Shown here piece after piece: positions 1-12,688 of a stretch of DNA of 64,000 nt (positions are counted from its first letter, which is position 1; the number at the start of each line of letters is the position of its first letter). The position numbers and the translations under genes are program-made. The notes under the pieces are model-generated. The model saw nothing but the letters and a program-made list of their open reading frames with translations. It was not told the DNA's origin and did no database searches. This DNA is from Coriaria nepalensis (taxonomy: Eukaryota; Streptophyta; Magnoliopsida; Cucurbitales; Coriariaceae): positions 11,093,001 to 11,157,000 of the forward strand of contig CP114487.1 in NCBI GenBank assembly GCA_027186245.1, given 5' to 3'.

Positions 1-632
1 TAATATGATAATTATTCTTAGAAATTCGAATACTTTTTATAAATATAAAATTATGGTTAAGAAGGAAGTGTCAAGTACAGAAGAGTATAACAATACATAT
101 GTCAATTAACTATATATATAATATGAAGAATCCATATTCTCTTAGAGGGGAGCATTTTCAACTCCCGAGTGGTAGTGACTTTCGAGGTAGGGAATGAAGA
201 TAGAATATTTAATTGACGTAACAAATTATAAATATAATTAAGAATTGATTAAAGCGAACAGGAAGAATAAGAGAAAGAAAAATGTTTGATTCATATGGTG
301 AAGAATATAAGTTCTAATGGATCAAGAAGAATATAATTATATATAAACTGCATATGGTGAAGATTAAAGAAAATAAATAATAAATCTGATTAATGAAGAT
401 TCATAGCTTAAAATCTTAATTAGTAGCTAATTAAAATTATTAAGCACCCCATCAATTAACTCAACGGGTAAATTAAGAAAAGGTTAAGTATAGTGTTATC
501 AAATGAAAGCGTTGCGCATAAACTGGTGCGTATCTAGTTCCAAGCAAATTCCATATAATGATGATAGATCCACTGGCCGTTAACGGGTCCACATCGGGGC
601 CCCACACGTTTAACCGGGTCGAACCTTTTCTT
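1..632. other. AT-rich upstream region
   Basis: I see no gene here. The stretch is AT-rich, with only short open frames. Its right end is the likely promoter of the GLUTAMINE DUMPER gene that starts at 721. Confidence 0.6.
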
Positions 633-642
633 GTTTATATAA
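633..642 (+). promoter_or_regulatory. Probable TATA box of the GDU gene
   Basis: The string TTTATATAAG lies about 80 bases before the start codon at 721. It is followed by an A/C-rich leader that fits a short 5' UTR. This is a pattern match only. Confidence 0.5.
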
Positions 643-720
643 GAAGCGGATTCACAGCTCACATATTTCAACTGCAAACAGAAGCAGAGATTGATTAATA
701 AGGAGCTAGTTAAGAGGAAA

Positions 721-1233
721 ATGAACAGGCCCATTATTCCACGTATGCATACCAGAGACATAAACGGAACTGTTGCTATGAGCGGTGGCAGCGGCAACTC
801 ACACCAGACAGTATGGCAGTCTCCTATGACGTATCTGTTTGGAGGCTTAGCAGCGATGCTGGGTTTTATAGCCCTTGCACTTTTGATCTTGGCCTGCTCT
901 TACTGCAAGGCTTCTCGACGTGGTCGTAGAGATATAGAGAGTGGTGATCGTGGAGATGAAAAGAAGGTGGAGGTGGACGAGGCGGTGAAGGACGTTTATG
1001 GGGAGCAGATTCTGGTTTTTATGGCGGGGGAAGAGAGGCCTACTTACTTGGCCATGCCGGTTACTTGTGCTGTGGTAGTTTCCTCTTTAGGTGAAAATGG
1101 GAGCTGTAGTTGTAATTTTGAAGACGGTGAGAATGATAAGGAGAAAGAGGCGGCGGGAAGTATTAGTGAGAAAGTGAAGGGCGACGTGGTTGAACAGGAT
1201 GGGCAGACTAGAGAGACGAGTGATCATCATTGA
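721..1233 (+). CDS. GDU: GLUTAMINE DUMPER-family single-pass membrane protein
   Basis: This is an intronless gene for a 170-residue protein. The frame is open upstream to 691, but the first ATG is at 721. The N-terminal 37 residues are polar. One membrane segment follows at about residues 38-60 (YLFGGLAAMLGFIALALL), then a basic CxxC-like stretch and a charged tail. The family signature, normally VIMAG, appears as VFMAG at residues 99-103, followed by EERPTYLA. In Arabidopsis, GDU proteins sit in the plasma membrane, promote amino-acid export, and bind the ubiquitin ligase LOG2 through the membrane/VIMAG region. The tail is acidic and Lys/Glu-rich. Family assignment is firm. The I-to-F change in the motif is visible, but its effect is unknown. 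Confidence 0.9.
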   Translation: MNRPIIPRMHTRDINGTVAMSGGSGNSHQTVWQSPMTYLFGGLAAMLGFIALALLILACSYCKASRRGRRDIESGDRGDEKKVEVDEAVKDVYGEQILVFMAGEERPTYLAMPVTCAVVVSSLGENGSCSCNFEDGENDKEKEAAGSISEKVKGDVVEQDGQTRETSDHH

Positions 1234-1660
1234 TCTGGAGAGCCTAGGAGCCAGGAGACATGAAGAAGACACGTGAGTGAGCTAGGTCTGGTGCTGTAGA
1301 CCGCTGAGAGAGAAAATAGTCTTCTTCTTCTTTCTTTCTTTGATGTTCATAAGTTTTTGCTATTTTTCTTCTTTTTTTTGGGTATCATCGGGAAACTGTA
1401 TATTTATTGAGGTAATATATAAAAAGATGATTAGAAAAGTATTTATCTTTTTTTTTTTTTTTTTTCTTGCAACGCTGGATCGAGGCTGTGACTATCAACT
1501 TATTGTCTGCATGATATAAAGGAGATTGACAAGAGAAAAACAGTAAAATATAAGAACCTCATTTTCTGAAATTTCCTAGCTCGTGACTTATATATAACAC
1601 AAGCAGGACAATGTCATTACTGTCATTCTGGGACAGACCTCAATTATAACCAAAAGGCTG

Positions 1661-1972
1661 GGGTGAGTAAAATTTCCGAACTCTGGAATCCCGATATTAA
1701 TTTCGGTATCGGTATTGATTTTAGGTAATAGTAAAGTATCGGTATTGATTCCCTCTTACTATTAGAGATCAGGAACATAATATATAAGTAATTTTAAAAT
1801 CAGTCCGATTAACTGTATCTGGGATTCCTAATTCTGTCTCGATTCTATCAATATCAATACTAAATCGGGATTAAGCATTTTAATTCCATGTCAGTACCAA
1901 TATCAAGAAAATCAAAACCAAAATCGATACCACTCTATTTTGATTCCGACCCCCATGAAAATTTTACCCATA
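1661..1972. mobile_element. Candidate MITE with short terminal inverted repeats
   Basis: The left end reads GGGTGAGTAAAATTTCC at 1661-1677. The right end, reverse-complemented (1972-1956), reads TATGGGTAAAATTTTC. The interior is rich in GGTATCGGTATTGATTTT-like strings that reappear in the opposite orientation near the right end. The element is about 310 bp and non-coding. Plant hAT-type MITEs often begin with GGGTGAG. I found no convincing target-site duplication. Confidence 0.4.
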
Positions 1973-2156
1973 GGAAGCTATGAACTACCTCAACAACTAA
2001 TCTAGAAATAATTTCTACGTAGGGCTTGTAATTGCATTTTCCGTGTTACTGAAAAAGTATAATGTATATTGCCTATGCCCTTTTTTATTTATGAACCCAA
2101 TTCATTAATTTATGCACTAGTTTAGGAGGAGAAAAGATCGCTTCGTGCTTTAAATT

Positions 2157-2637
2157 TGGGCCTACATTTCATTACACTTTTGGGCTTCTTTACACTTTTA
2201 TTCCCAATTTATGGACCTCGTACAACTAATTTCCTCGACTTCAGAGCCTTTGGGATCACATTTGTTTACACTCTTCTTCCCAGCTTATGGACCTTATAGA
2301 ACTTATTTCATTGTTTCTCAAGAATTCCAACCTGGGTTATCAATCACTCCCATGGATTGCCTAGTTCCGCCCACCACATACATACGTTTTGTTGATGAAA
2401 GTTAATGAACCGAGAATAATTGGGCTCATTGGGCCTAATCTACACTTGTACATTCGTGGTTGGTGGGTAGACCTGCCCGTCGAAATCCACACCACGACAG
2501 GGGCATGGACAGGGACAGGGACAACTGGACACGCCGTGCAGACTTTAAAGACTTCCCTGCCACAGATATCTCTAGAATACCAACTTGGCCCAAAGAAGGG
2601 CCCACCCTCTCCTCCCATATCAATTCCCGTCTGGGCT
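2157..2637. promoter_or_regulatory. Cluster of TGGGCY (site II-type) elements
   Basis: Seven TGGGCC/TGGGCT elements, counting both strands, occur at 2157, 2181, 2421, 2430, 2587, 2599 and 2632. Such elements bind TCP factors in plant promoters. They lie 200-680 bases upstream of the CONSTANS-like start codon. Function is inferred. Confidence 0.4.
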
Positions 2638-2832
2638 CCACCTAAAATTACTGTCAGCCTGTATCCTCTTTTAGGCTAAGCCTCTCCTACGTGTCATCCT
2701 CTTATTCGACACTCTCCAGATTTTCTCACATTTGATGGGGATGGGATCGATGAAAAGAAAACAAAATAATTAGTATAGCCTAGAGAGAAGCTGGGGAGGG
2801 TATACATTACAGTGAGTAGAGAGCTCGGGCCA

Positions 2833-3978
2833 ATGGCATCCAAGCTGTGCGATTCTTGCAAAACAACGACGGCTACTCTGTTCTGCCGCGCCGACTCCGC
2901 TTTTCTCTGCGTAGGCTGTGACACAAAGGTCCACGCGGCCAACAAGCTCGCTTCTCGACACGCGCGCGTTTGGGTCTGTGAGGTCTGCGAGCAAGCTCCG
3001 GCTCAAGTCGCGTGCAAGGCGGATGCAGCCGTTCTCTGCGCCGGCTGCGACCGTGACATCCACTCAGCTAACCCTCTCGCTCGCCGTCACGAGCGCGTTC
3101 CCGTGACTCCTTTCTACGACTCCGCTGTCAAACCTGGTGCCGCCGGTAACTCATTTGAAGGTCGTCGCCTCTCCGATGTAGATGAGGAAGCTAATCTCAG
3201 CAGGGATGAGGTAGAGGCTGCTTCCTGGCTGCTCCCGAACCCTAATTCCAAGGCGATTGAGAGTCCGGACCTGAATTCCAGTCAGTTCGTGTTTCCAGAA
3301 ATGGATACGTATCTTAATCTTGATTACGGATCTGTTGATCTGGAATCGAAGGTAGAGGAACAGAGCAGCCCAGGCGCCGATGGAGTAGTACCGGTAGAAA
3401 GCAATAGCTTACAACATCCCATGGCGAACGGGAGCTACTTCGCCACAGGTTTAACCGAGGCCAAATCCTTTTCTTACGGTTACAACACGCACTCCGCAAG
3501 CCAGAGCGTAGGTTTTCTTGATCTCAAATTAATTAGTAACATACAGCAGCTTTATCTGCAAAATGTTTGCTTCCTTCAATTTCTGTGTAAATTAATTTTC
3601 TCAGTAGCCACAACAGTAGACGCTGTTGAAGATTCAGGATCCTAATTTCTTAACTTAGTGCTTCGTGTTCATCAGTTATCTTCCTCATCTATGGAGGTTG
3701 CGGTGGTACCTGACGGCAGCGCCATGAACGATATATCAAATCCATACGCAAAACCTGCAGCAGAGCCGACAACAAATCAGGCGGTGCAAATTTCAGCAGC
3801 GGATCGGGAAGCGAGAGTGTTGAGGTACAGAGAGAAGCGGAAGAATCGCAAGTTTGAGAAGACGATCCGCTACGCCTCGAGAAAAGCTTACGCTGAGACG
3901 AGACCTCGAATCAAAGGAAGATTCGCTAAACGAACAGATGAAGTCTGGGGATACGGCGTCGTTCCGACTCTTGGATAG
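2833..3978 (+). CDS. COL: CONSTANS-like protein (COL3/COL4 type), two B-boxes plus CCT
   Basis: There are two exons, 2833-3507 and 3676-3978, giving 325 residues. The intron begins GTAGGT and ends TCAG. B-box 1 uses C6, C9, C18, C26, C29, H34 and H43. B-box 2 uses C49, C52, C61, C69, C72, H77 and H86. The line [11 protein letters not shown] then follows, as in COL3-COL5. An acidic middle follows, with motifs such as DGVVPVE. The CCT domain is at about residues 268-312 ([21 protein letters not shown]). The protein ends [12 protein letters not shown] proteins are nuclear transcription regulators in light signalling, flowering and clock output. The start at 2833 gives the conserved [10 protein letters not shown]. 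The link after the CCT domain looks short compared with Arabidopsis COL4 as I remember it. Confidence 0.93.
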
Positions 3979-6107
3979 TCTACTAGCTCGTTCTCGCGCT
4001 CGCGCGTTAACAGTATTGTCATCCATGTTGTAACGGATTTTCTAATTTCTTTTTTATAATAATAATAATTATAGAGTTAGTTGTAAATAGTGTCGGACAC
4101 AAATCAATAACAATTTATAACAAACAGAAAAACGGTAAGAAATGCTACCAACCGACACGTCGTTTACCATGCGGTAAGTTTCCCGCTTAATTGGATTTTC
4201 TTATCGGTAAACCTATGTATAATCACGAGAATGGATCCTAGGATGGGTGTATAACACCCATGCAAAAGAGTATGTAATGGGATCTTATACATGGATTCCA
4301 CATCAAATCTACTATTTCTCTCACATTAGTGTTATATCCCATCTCACTAGATTCATTTTCGTAACAGTAACGTATCATATAGCAATTAAAGTGTTGATGA
4401 AGGCAAATTTTGACCCGATCATACGTGTTGAATCGATGGTATTGGGTCTAATTATATTAAAATATCAATTATGCTTAATCCAACTTTAGAGTTCGAATTT
4501 TATAAAAGTAATAAAGTTTTATAAATATTACGAAAATAATATTAAAATAATTATCATAATAATAATTATATCTTATTCGATTATATTATTAAATATGATA
4601 TAAATAAATAGACATATAAATAGTAGATATTTATAAAGTAAAGGGAGAGACTCGGTAAAAATTATTTTTCAGCTCAAAAACTCTATAATCCTCAAGTATG
4701 TTAACTTTGGCATCGGGGTGGGTGGTTTGCCGGTTAATAAGCCTCGACACCCATAACTTTTTTTCTAATTTCAGGTATTAATGGTCCAGCAAATTAGATC
4801 GAGAGCGTGGCAGATTACGGACATACCGCTAATGAACAAATTTTTGCATCAACACAAGAATGGATCCCGCTTAACTAGACTTGCTTATCGATAAACCAAT
4901 GCATAATCACAATAATCATAATCACATTATCTATCATAGAGCAATTAGAGTAAAAACGATTTTATGAAATACAATGAAGAAATGACATGTGAGAGAGGGT
5001 ACGATTAAGAGGACTCAGTAAATTCAGCTTGGTGTCGGCAAGGCAATTCTGCCATTAAACACGACGAGCGAACCAAAAGCATCTATCATCATCGTCCTCA
5101 TTTCAAAACATTTATATGTATATATGCTATGATCACTTCTCAATTCTTACCCAGAAAGAGAGAGAGAGAGAGAGAGAGAGAGTTGATGTTTGCTTCAGAC
5201 CATATCGTCGGATGGGCTGATCGGTCGATGTACAGTGTAGTCGGTACATGATCATGTAGTTAACATCTGGTAGATTTATAGGGCGGAGAGCAACATGGTT
5301 TTGGCTCTTTAAAGCTTCTTTATGATTATAAATATGTTAAACAATCTTTGTTTAATTGCCTTGATCGGCAAGGATTGAATATTCAACAGAAGAAGACCGG
5401 AAAGCTTGATTAATGGGATGACTGGCGGCGGCATTTAATTCCTTTCTTTAACTCCGAAAGCACCAAAATTTAGTAGGTGAGCTCCAAGGATGTATATTCT
5501 ACGATCATGTTTATTAATCATCTGGCCATGATCATGTAAGTGATAGATGTATTAAATAGTAATTTAATAACATTTATTTATTAACATCTTTTCTACGTAA
5601 TTTTACACTATTGGTGCATTTACTATTGTAGAATACGTCTAATTGTAAAACGCTCAACCCGTCCTCTTCCCATTAATAGAAGCCCATTAATAGAAGAAGG
5701 AGAGCCCAACTTCCCAACCATCCACAGTTGGAGGCGCATTGGCCCAAGGTCTTCTTCACTGTTCAAGCAAAATGCGTATCGACAAGTCTATATACAAACT
5801 CGAAAGCAATTTTTTTCACAGCATTGAAAGTTGCAACTACATCGACAACGAACGTAAAAAGAAAGGAAACCTTCTGTCTCGTTTTTAGACTTTACAAATT
5901 AACCAATGCACATCAGATACATAAAAAAAACTAAGAGATTGACATTACGTGGTAATGATCACACTCTTCTACTAGTACAATTAATGTTACTGCAGATTCC
6001 TAGAGAGTATATGAAAAGAGCCCACCAAACATATTTTATTGCCACTCCACCCTTTTGATAGAAATCTAAGGCCCTGGCTCATGATAATCAGATAAAAGGG
6101 TGCTTGC
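3979..6107. other. Intergenic region between COL and PP2C
   Basis: I see no gene. The stretch is AT-rich and contains a GA microsatellite at about 5155-5182. Small frames at 4247-4489 and 5728-5934 show no known domain. The right end is the 3' flank of the PP2C gene. Confidence 0.55.
5155..5182. repeat. (GA)n microsatellite
   Basis: A run of about 13 GA units is directly visible. Confidence 0.9.
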
Positions 6108-9100
6108 TCACCCAGAACTTCCATGAGAGGGACCGCCTTGATTGGCCAAGAAACGGACCACGACACAGGTAATATTATCTGCACTGCCTCTCTGATATGC
6201 TTCTTGCATAAGCCTCCTTGCAGCTTCCTCTGGATCTTCGATTGGTTTGATCATCGAAACAGCCTCCTAAGTAAGCATCAGAATATTCTATCAGATTTAT
6301 AACTGGCAATTGAATTTTCTATCAGCTTCATTATAATGCAGAACGTACAGATTTTATGATTGAACTGAATTAAGTATCCAAACCTCGTTAGAGACAACAT
6401 CCCAAAGTCCATCACTTGCGAGTATGAGGAACTCCAGAGAACTGTCAACTTTTTCCTCCTGCAAATTTGAGAATGAATTTTGATGAGGAAACATTCCATC
6501 AAAATATAAGAAATCCAAAGAAAAGAAAAAACAAATTCAAATAGGAGTTCCCTCCCACGAAAGTATTTGCAATATAACAGCCCACCCAGACCCTTGTTCA
6601 TCTCTAAACCCCTGTAAGAGTGCAAATATGTGCAGTGTGATGAATAATGCCTCACAGGTATTATGTGTATTTCTTTGGCTTTGAGCCTTTGACAGCTTTG
6701 AAAAGTCATTAAGATGTATTTTAAATAATTCATATTGTTGACCAGTCATAGATTCTCTATGAAAAGTAATTCATTTAGCTCTACAAATATGAACATCAAA
6801 TGTCAACATTAAAAGTACCTGAATTTCTGGATCGGCAACAACATACTGCTTCAACAACCTATCACCAAAAGCACGTGAAACAGCAAGAACACCTCCAACT
6901 CTCCACGTACCTGTTTCGGCATTATTAGACATAAAAGGTTCAAGTACAGCGGTACAAATGTAAATAATGGAAGTAAGCAGGGAAGCAGTACAGTAAACTT
7001 ACCGGCCCACATCACAAATCCTCCTGCATCCTCTATCCTTTGTCGCTCATCAGTTTGATCTGGTTTGTGATCTCGAGAAACAGCAATGGCTACAAAGCAA
7101 AGATGGGATAGAAAATAAAAAAATAAGCAAGGAACTAATCATTCAAGATAATACTCTGACAGCAGAATGACAATTTTTAGGAAGTCTTAAATTCCACAGT
7201 GAAATTATACAGAGTACACTGCACAACCACTAAAGCGTAAATTTGTAAGGGAAAGGTGAGAGGAGGGAAGAATTACTCTTACCATTGCCACCTCGGCATA
7301 TAACAGCTCTTGAATCTCCAACATTTGCAACAAGTAAACGATCACCTACAAGGATGGCAGTGGAAGCGGTTGATCCCGCATCACGATTTTGATTGTTTTC
7401 CGATTTCAGAAATTCTGAATCTGTGTGGTTGTATGCATCAGCTGCAATGACAGGGGAAATTAAAAAACAGGACGTTCTCATTCAGTTGAAAGAGTAGTTA
7501 AAGAAGATGGTAAAAAATAGTCATAATAAAGGAATTGAAAAGAATTGATATACCTATTGCTGATTTGGTATCAGAAATGAATTTTGGATGGCTAATTAGA
7601 TTACTGAAAAGATTTTGCTTGACATACTCAGCAGCTCGGGCACCCCCATGACCTGAAAAGTTTCAGTTCAACTTTATATTCTCAAGCTTAAGCAAAGCTT
7701 ATGTATGGCTAACTTATTTCTGAATGTGCTTAGCTACAAACACGAAAAAAGGCACTAAAAAGGATCCAATTAGGGACATGGCAAAATGTCCTTTCCAAGC
7801 CAAGGAGCTTAATCGGAATATTCTTGAAAGTGATTATTCAGATGAGATTCAGAATGTTTCGACACCTACAAGTGTTATTAAAAGGGAAGAGTACAATTTG
7901 TCAGTCAAGGAAAGTGACAGCTACAAATTCGAAGTACTGCTGATGCAGGAGAGCATAGAATACAGGAGTGTCGGGAGTAATCTAACAGGGCGATCCATCA
8001 TCTTTAAAGAAGGACAGCTTAGAAAAAGAGAAGATAAATACCATCAAAGACCCCAAAGAGACCAACAATTTCTCCTTCCACACCATCAATTCGTGTCTCG
8101 TAGAAATCTTCCATTGACGACCTTTTCCCAGGAGAGCTTGCATATCCGTAGCTGAACTTTCCATTTTGACTGTAGCCACAATTAAATGTCATACTTAGCA
8201 TCCTAGGTATCCCATTCAATCACTTGGTATAATGGATTCCAAACAAGAGACAGAAACAAAAGCCGTAAGCCATAATAAATTAAGGATATTACTAGGATCA
8301 GCACAAATTACATAAATGAGGTTCCTAGCTCAATTTCGTAGCATTGCCACAATAATATTTAGGTTTAAATCATCAAAGGGAAAAGAAAAAGGAAATTGCA
8401 AAAAATCTTACTTTTACAAATTTTATTAGTGTCTTCAAGGAAATCAGGTCAGAGAACGTTAATCATGCAATTCAAAGAGATAAATCCAATAGGAAATAAA
8501 AAAGGATCGGTAGGGGTGGCAATCTTAGTAGCAATGACCTTTTATTGTAACCACAGCAGATCTGAAGGATTGAATTCACAATTAAAGAGCTAAATTAACT
8601 CATTTAATCCTATCACATGTCATTGAAGCGTGCCCAAAGATAAATGGCTTTCATTTGGGTATACAAACGGATTTTAAAAGAAAAAATAGAGTTGGTATGA
8701 TTTCACTTGGAAACTGCCATGAGAAAAAAGGCAGGCAGAGTGAATCTTAAAGCTTGCATTTTCACAAGTCATGATCAACTAAGATTCACGATGATGGAGG
8801 TGGACGCTATCATCTCTTTTTTGAATTATTAATTATAAAAGCATGTTAATAAAGCCCGCAACCCAGCAACCTCTTGGACAAACACCATTGCTAAACAATT
8901 ACACTGTGAATTCAATCAGCAAATAATTTTTTCACGAGAATAAGACGCAGCATCAAGATGAATCACAATTCCCAGCATTCACGAAGGTGACAATACAAAA
9001 AATGAAATTTCAACCTATGCAGGGGTTATGAGATGCAATAAATATTCAGATTACTCATTATAACAGATGGGAAGGATTTCCAAATTCTTTCCATCGCAAA

Positions 9101-9240
9101 ATAATACCAAACAAAATGCAGAATTCAACGATTCTCAGATCCAACGGATGGATTTACCTGAGGCCACCACCGGTTACAGGTACGTCCTCAGCAGCATGAA
9201 CCTGGCTTGAACATGACAATACCGGATTCAGATAGCCCAT
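6108..9240 (-). CDS. Protein phosphatase 2C, WIN2/PP2C59-like
   Basis: There are eight coding exons on the minus strand: 9240-9158, 8169-8042, 7652-7554, 7441-7283, 7089-7003, 6910-6819, 6458-6384 and 6266-6108. They total 882 nt, or 293 residues. The protein begins [13 protein letters not shown]. It then has [17 protein letters not shown], the metal-binding FGVFDGHGG near residue 70, [48 protein letters not shown] and [10 protein letters not shown]. All standard PP2C metal and phosphate residues are present, so it should be an active Mg/Mn-dependent Ser/Thr phosphatase. WIN2 interacts with a bacterial effector in Arabidopsis. Here the C-terminus stops soon after the core (GGPSHGSSG), shorter than my memory of WIN2 at 311 residues. 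An acceptor-like site just upstream of the ATG (near 9290) suggests a 5' UTR intron. Confidence 0.93.
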
Positions 9241-11449
9241 TTTACAGTTACAGCCTACGTTCTGAAACTTTCCAGGTCGAAACTCTGCAATCAGAATGAG
9301 AAGAGAAAGGAAAATATCTATGTAGCAGTTGAAAGCTATGGCTGTAGACGTGGAATAAATTAACGCAATTCCTTGCAATTCAATGGAGCCTGCACACAAA
9401 GTCAATATCGAGCGAAATATGTCAAAATCACCAAAGGGGACCAAAACTCCAGAAGAAAATTCATCACGATTGCAATACAAGTAATAATCACCACAATTCT
9501 CGCGAGAATAGCTACTTAGAAACACACGATTCGAATGACGAAACAGAAACCGAACTGAAATTAGTAAATAAAATGATCACACGGAGAAGGTTCTAGATAC
9601 AGAAATTACCGGAAAGAAAAGGATAGACTAGCACGGAGACTACCAGAGAGCGAAGAAGAAGAAGAAGAAGAAGAAGCAGATGAAGGAGGGGGCGTTAAGA
9701 GAAAAAACGACGAGGGAGGGTAAACAGAAGAGGATTCGGTTTCATTTTTCTCTTTTTCTTTTTTCTTTTTTTTTTGGTTATCTTCAGTTTTGGTCTGTAT
9801 TGTTGTAGAGGTTCACGCAATCAAACGGAGAAAGGGAATAATATTTTTTTGCATGAATTATAAAAATATTTTTTATTTTTTATTTTTTTAATTATTTTTT
9901 GGGAAAATAAAAATAAAGGAATGGGCCGTTAGTTTACACTTAACAGAGATAGTAAAGAAAGTGAGAGGGTCTTACGCGTCGCCGTAGAACAGGGCAAGCT
10001 TACTGTAGGATTGATCGAGTCAAACCCAAAATATTAATCCACATTATTGATCCTCAAAAGAGAAATTCCGTAAGCTTTGGCTCCAAAAAAATAAATAATA
10101 ATAAATACATAAAATAGAGAAATGCCGTAAGGGAGGCGACCTTCGCATTTTTAGGTCGTCACGGTGTACATGTGGCGCGCATGCACGAGGAGGCATATGA
10201 TCTTCAGTCCTATGGGGCGAAGCACATGGTAATTTTTCCGACGACCGACGGACCGACGATTTCCATGGCCACCCTTTTTATTAGGGAAGTTCCTAATCCT
10301 ATTTAGATGGCGATGAAGAAGCCTTATTCAAAATACTAGCAATCTAAACTATTTCACAAATCAGCCTCCTTTACTAATAACACAGAAAGGAATGGAACGG
10401 CCGAGCCCTCGTTTAGGGGACGGTTTTTTTTTTTTGTTTTTTTGTTTTCTTTGTTATGGCATTCAAAGTCAGTGACAATTATCATTGCCCACCGGAATCA
10501 TACACCGGTAAGTGGTAAAATTATCATTGAAAGCATGATTTTAGGCGACTATATATATATATATATAAATATAAACAGGAGGGCTATTAGGAGTCGACAT
10601 CTCGAAGAGTGGAAATATACTGCATCAACCAAAGATGTTCTGTTGGGCTTTTTCAATTCTCTTCGTTGCTACCCTTTCGTGTATTATATATATAAGCTTA
10701 AGACCATGTCATATATAATGATAAGGCAGTCTTGGTGAGGGTTCGTTCGTTTCCCTTGGTGTATGTATATATATATATAAATATCGATAAGCAAAGACTA
10801 TATCAACACAATTTCCTGGTTCCCGTCGTTTCCCTTCTTGCAGGGTAAGAAGAAAGCTTCTGTTTGCCACGTGATTTCTTTAATTGTTGGAAAGGCCATC
10901 ATTTATTATTTAGAAGCCCATCGATGAGAGAGACTCAGCTCATCAGCCATAATTCTCGAAACAGTTCACGAGATTGGATTATTAGATGATGCTAAGAGTG
11001 ATTGCCATAATCGAGTCAAAAATACGTATAAAACCTGAAAAATAAACCATAACCCCGGAAGGAGGACAAGCTATGCTATAGACTATATGTGCTTTCGTAG
11101 CTCTCCAATCTCGTTCGCAATATGTTGCCAAGGTGTGAAAGAAAACACTAGCACGTCATCCTCTTACACAGATGTTTCAGACTGGAAGAGAAATCCTCAG
11201 AACAGTTATCCAAACTTCGTATTTAGATTATATTACCATGTTGTAAACAAGGGATGGGCGAAACAAATGAAAGAACTGGATTTGACCAAACTTTTCTCAG
11301 GAAGAGATAATTGGGTACAGCAGGGCTGTGGTTTTTTGAACAGCTTGTGAAGGATCTTAGAAACACAAACAGGAATTCTGGGGCCAACTTTATTATATAT
11401 ATGTACAATTTGTATGCCTATATTATGTATGTATCTGAGACAAGACTAC
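9241..11449. other. PP2C 5' leader and intergenic region
   Basis: The first 400 bases probably hold the PP2C 5' UTR and its intron. A GAA microsatellite lies at 9652-9676. Beyond about 9700 the sequence is AT-rich with poly-T runs and TA repeats, and I see no gene. Confidence 0.55.
9652..9676. repeat. (GAA)n microsatellite
   Basis: About eight GAA units lie in the probable 5' leader of the PP2C gene on the opposite strand (TTC repeats in the mRNA sense). Confidence 0.85.
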
Positions 11450-12688
11450 TTACCAGGCGCTCAAGCCGATTCCATCGTTATGGATGATAAGTTCCCTTAG
11501 AATTTTTCTCCTAGCAGGATGTGGATCTTCCAACAGTCTCCCAATGACAAAAGAGTATGCACTCTCAACAACCTTGAAATTAGGATCCAAAACTTTTGCT
11601 GTGCCTTTCAGCGATCCCCGCGATCTTATGACCAGGGCATAGTGCGGAGGAAGTGAGAAGTTAAAATTGTACATAACATCACATAGTTAGCACATTATTC
11701 CCTGAAATCCAATGCAAATATGGTATTACATTGGAGATCCAACTTTCTAATAGCACATATACAAACAGAAATGGTGGTGTAAGGTGATCATATATATATC
11801 CAACCTTCATACCATATATTATGATATTTTGGGATAGACTATGGGACCACACAACCAGCAAACTGGCTTTAGTTACAAAGATGAGGAAACAGACCTGGAA
11901 ATCTTGAGACGGGTTGGTCCCATCACACCAAAGGGTGCTTTCAATGCATCTGAAACTGATTGGATATAAACCCCTTCGGTAAGAAATCCCAAGCAGAGAG
12001 AGTCATTTGCCAAACCCAGAGAGTCACGATTCACATAGTGCACAAGCTGAAAAAATAAGACTTGTCAATTAATACACAAGGCAAAAGGGTACTAAAGCAA
12101 GCTTCAAGGCCTACACGGAAATGCCAAGGAATGTCTCCCATCATTCCAAAGTTAAAATATGGAAGAGAACCATCATCAGTGGCAACAAGGTTTCCCGGAT
12201 GAGGATCCGCATGGAAGATGTCACCTCAAGCAGCTGTCTCAAAGAGCAGTACAATCCCTATGAAGGTCAAGAAAGTGAAGGTTCAAATAATTTTACAAAC
12301 AATATCGAATGGCACTAATAAAAAGTTATTCATATTTTAAGGATCACAAACAGCGGAATCGAGTGGAGTGGCTGAACATAATAGATGAGAGGGAGTCACT
12401 TAAACACCAGATCAACAAATTCCTTCCTATTCAGCCCTTTTTTCATCTGTGAGCTTAATGCCATCCACCCATTCCATGGTAAGCACGCCTGTTCGCATAA
12501 GGTTCCAGTACATCTTTGGAACCTTAATGCATTTCTCTTTCCTCTGCATGGAGGCATTGTGAACTGCATCCCTCTTTTCACTATCAACTGTCTATCATGA
12601 ATAAAGTTTTTTTTTGTTCCATCAAAATTCTCGAACATTAGAAGAAATTCATCATAGAGTGGGGACAGATAGGATAAAATAACTATTC

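Larger units (their letters stand above)
1234..2832. other. Intergenic region and COL upstream sequence
   Basis: No coding gene is supported. The region holds a candidate MITE (1661-1972), a degenerate duplicated segment near 2160-2310, and a cluster of TGGGCY elements (2157-2637) upstream of the CONSTANS-like gene. The open frames at 2211-2679 have no recognisable domain. Confidence 0.6.

Noticed and set aside
2211..2679. Several overlapping frames upstream of COL
   Set aside because: Both strands are open by chance in the same place, no domain is visible, and a promoter is expected here.
7724..8155. 143-residue plus-strand frame
   Set aside because: It is antisense to PP2C exon 2 and its intron, and has no known domain.
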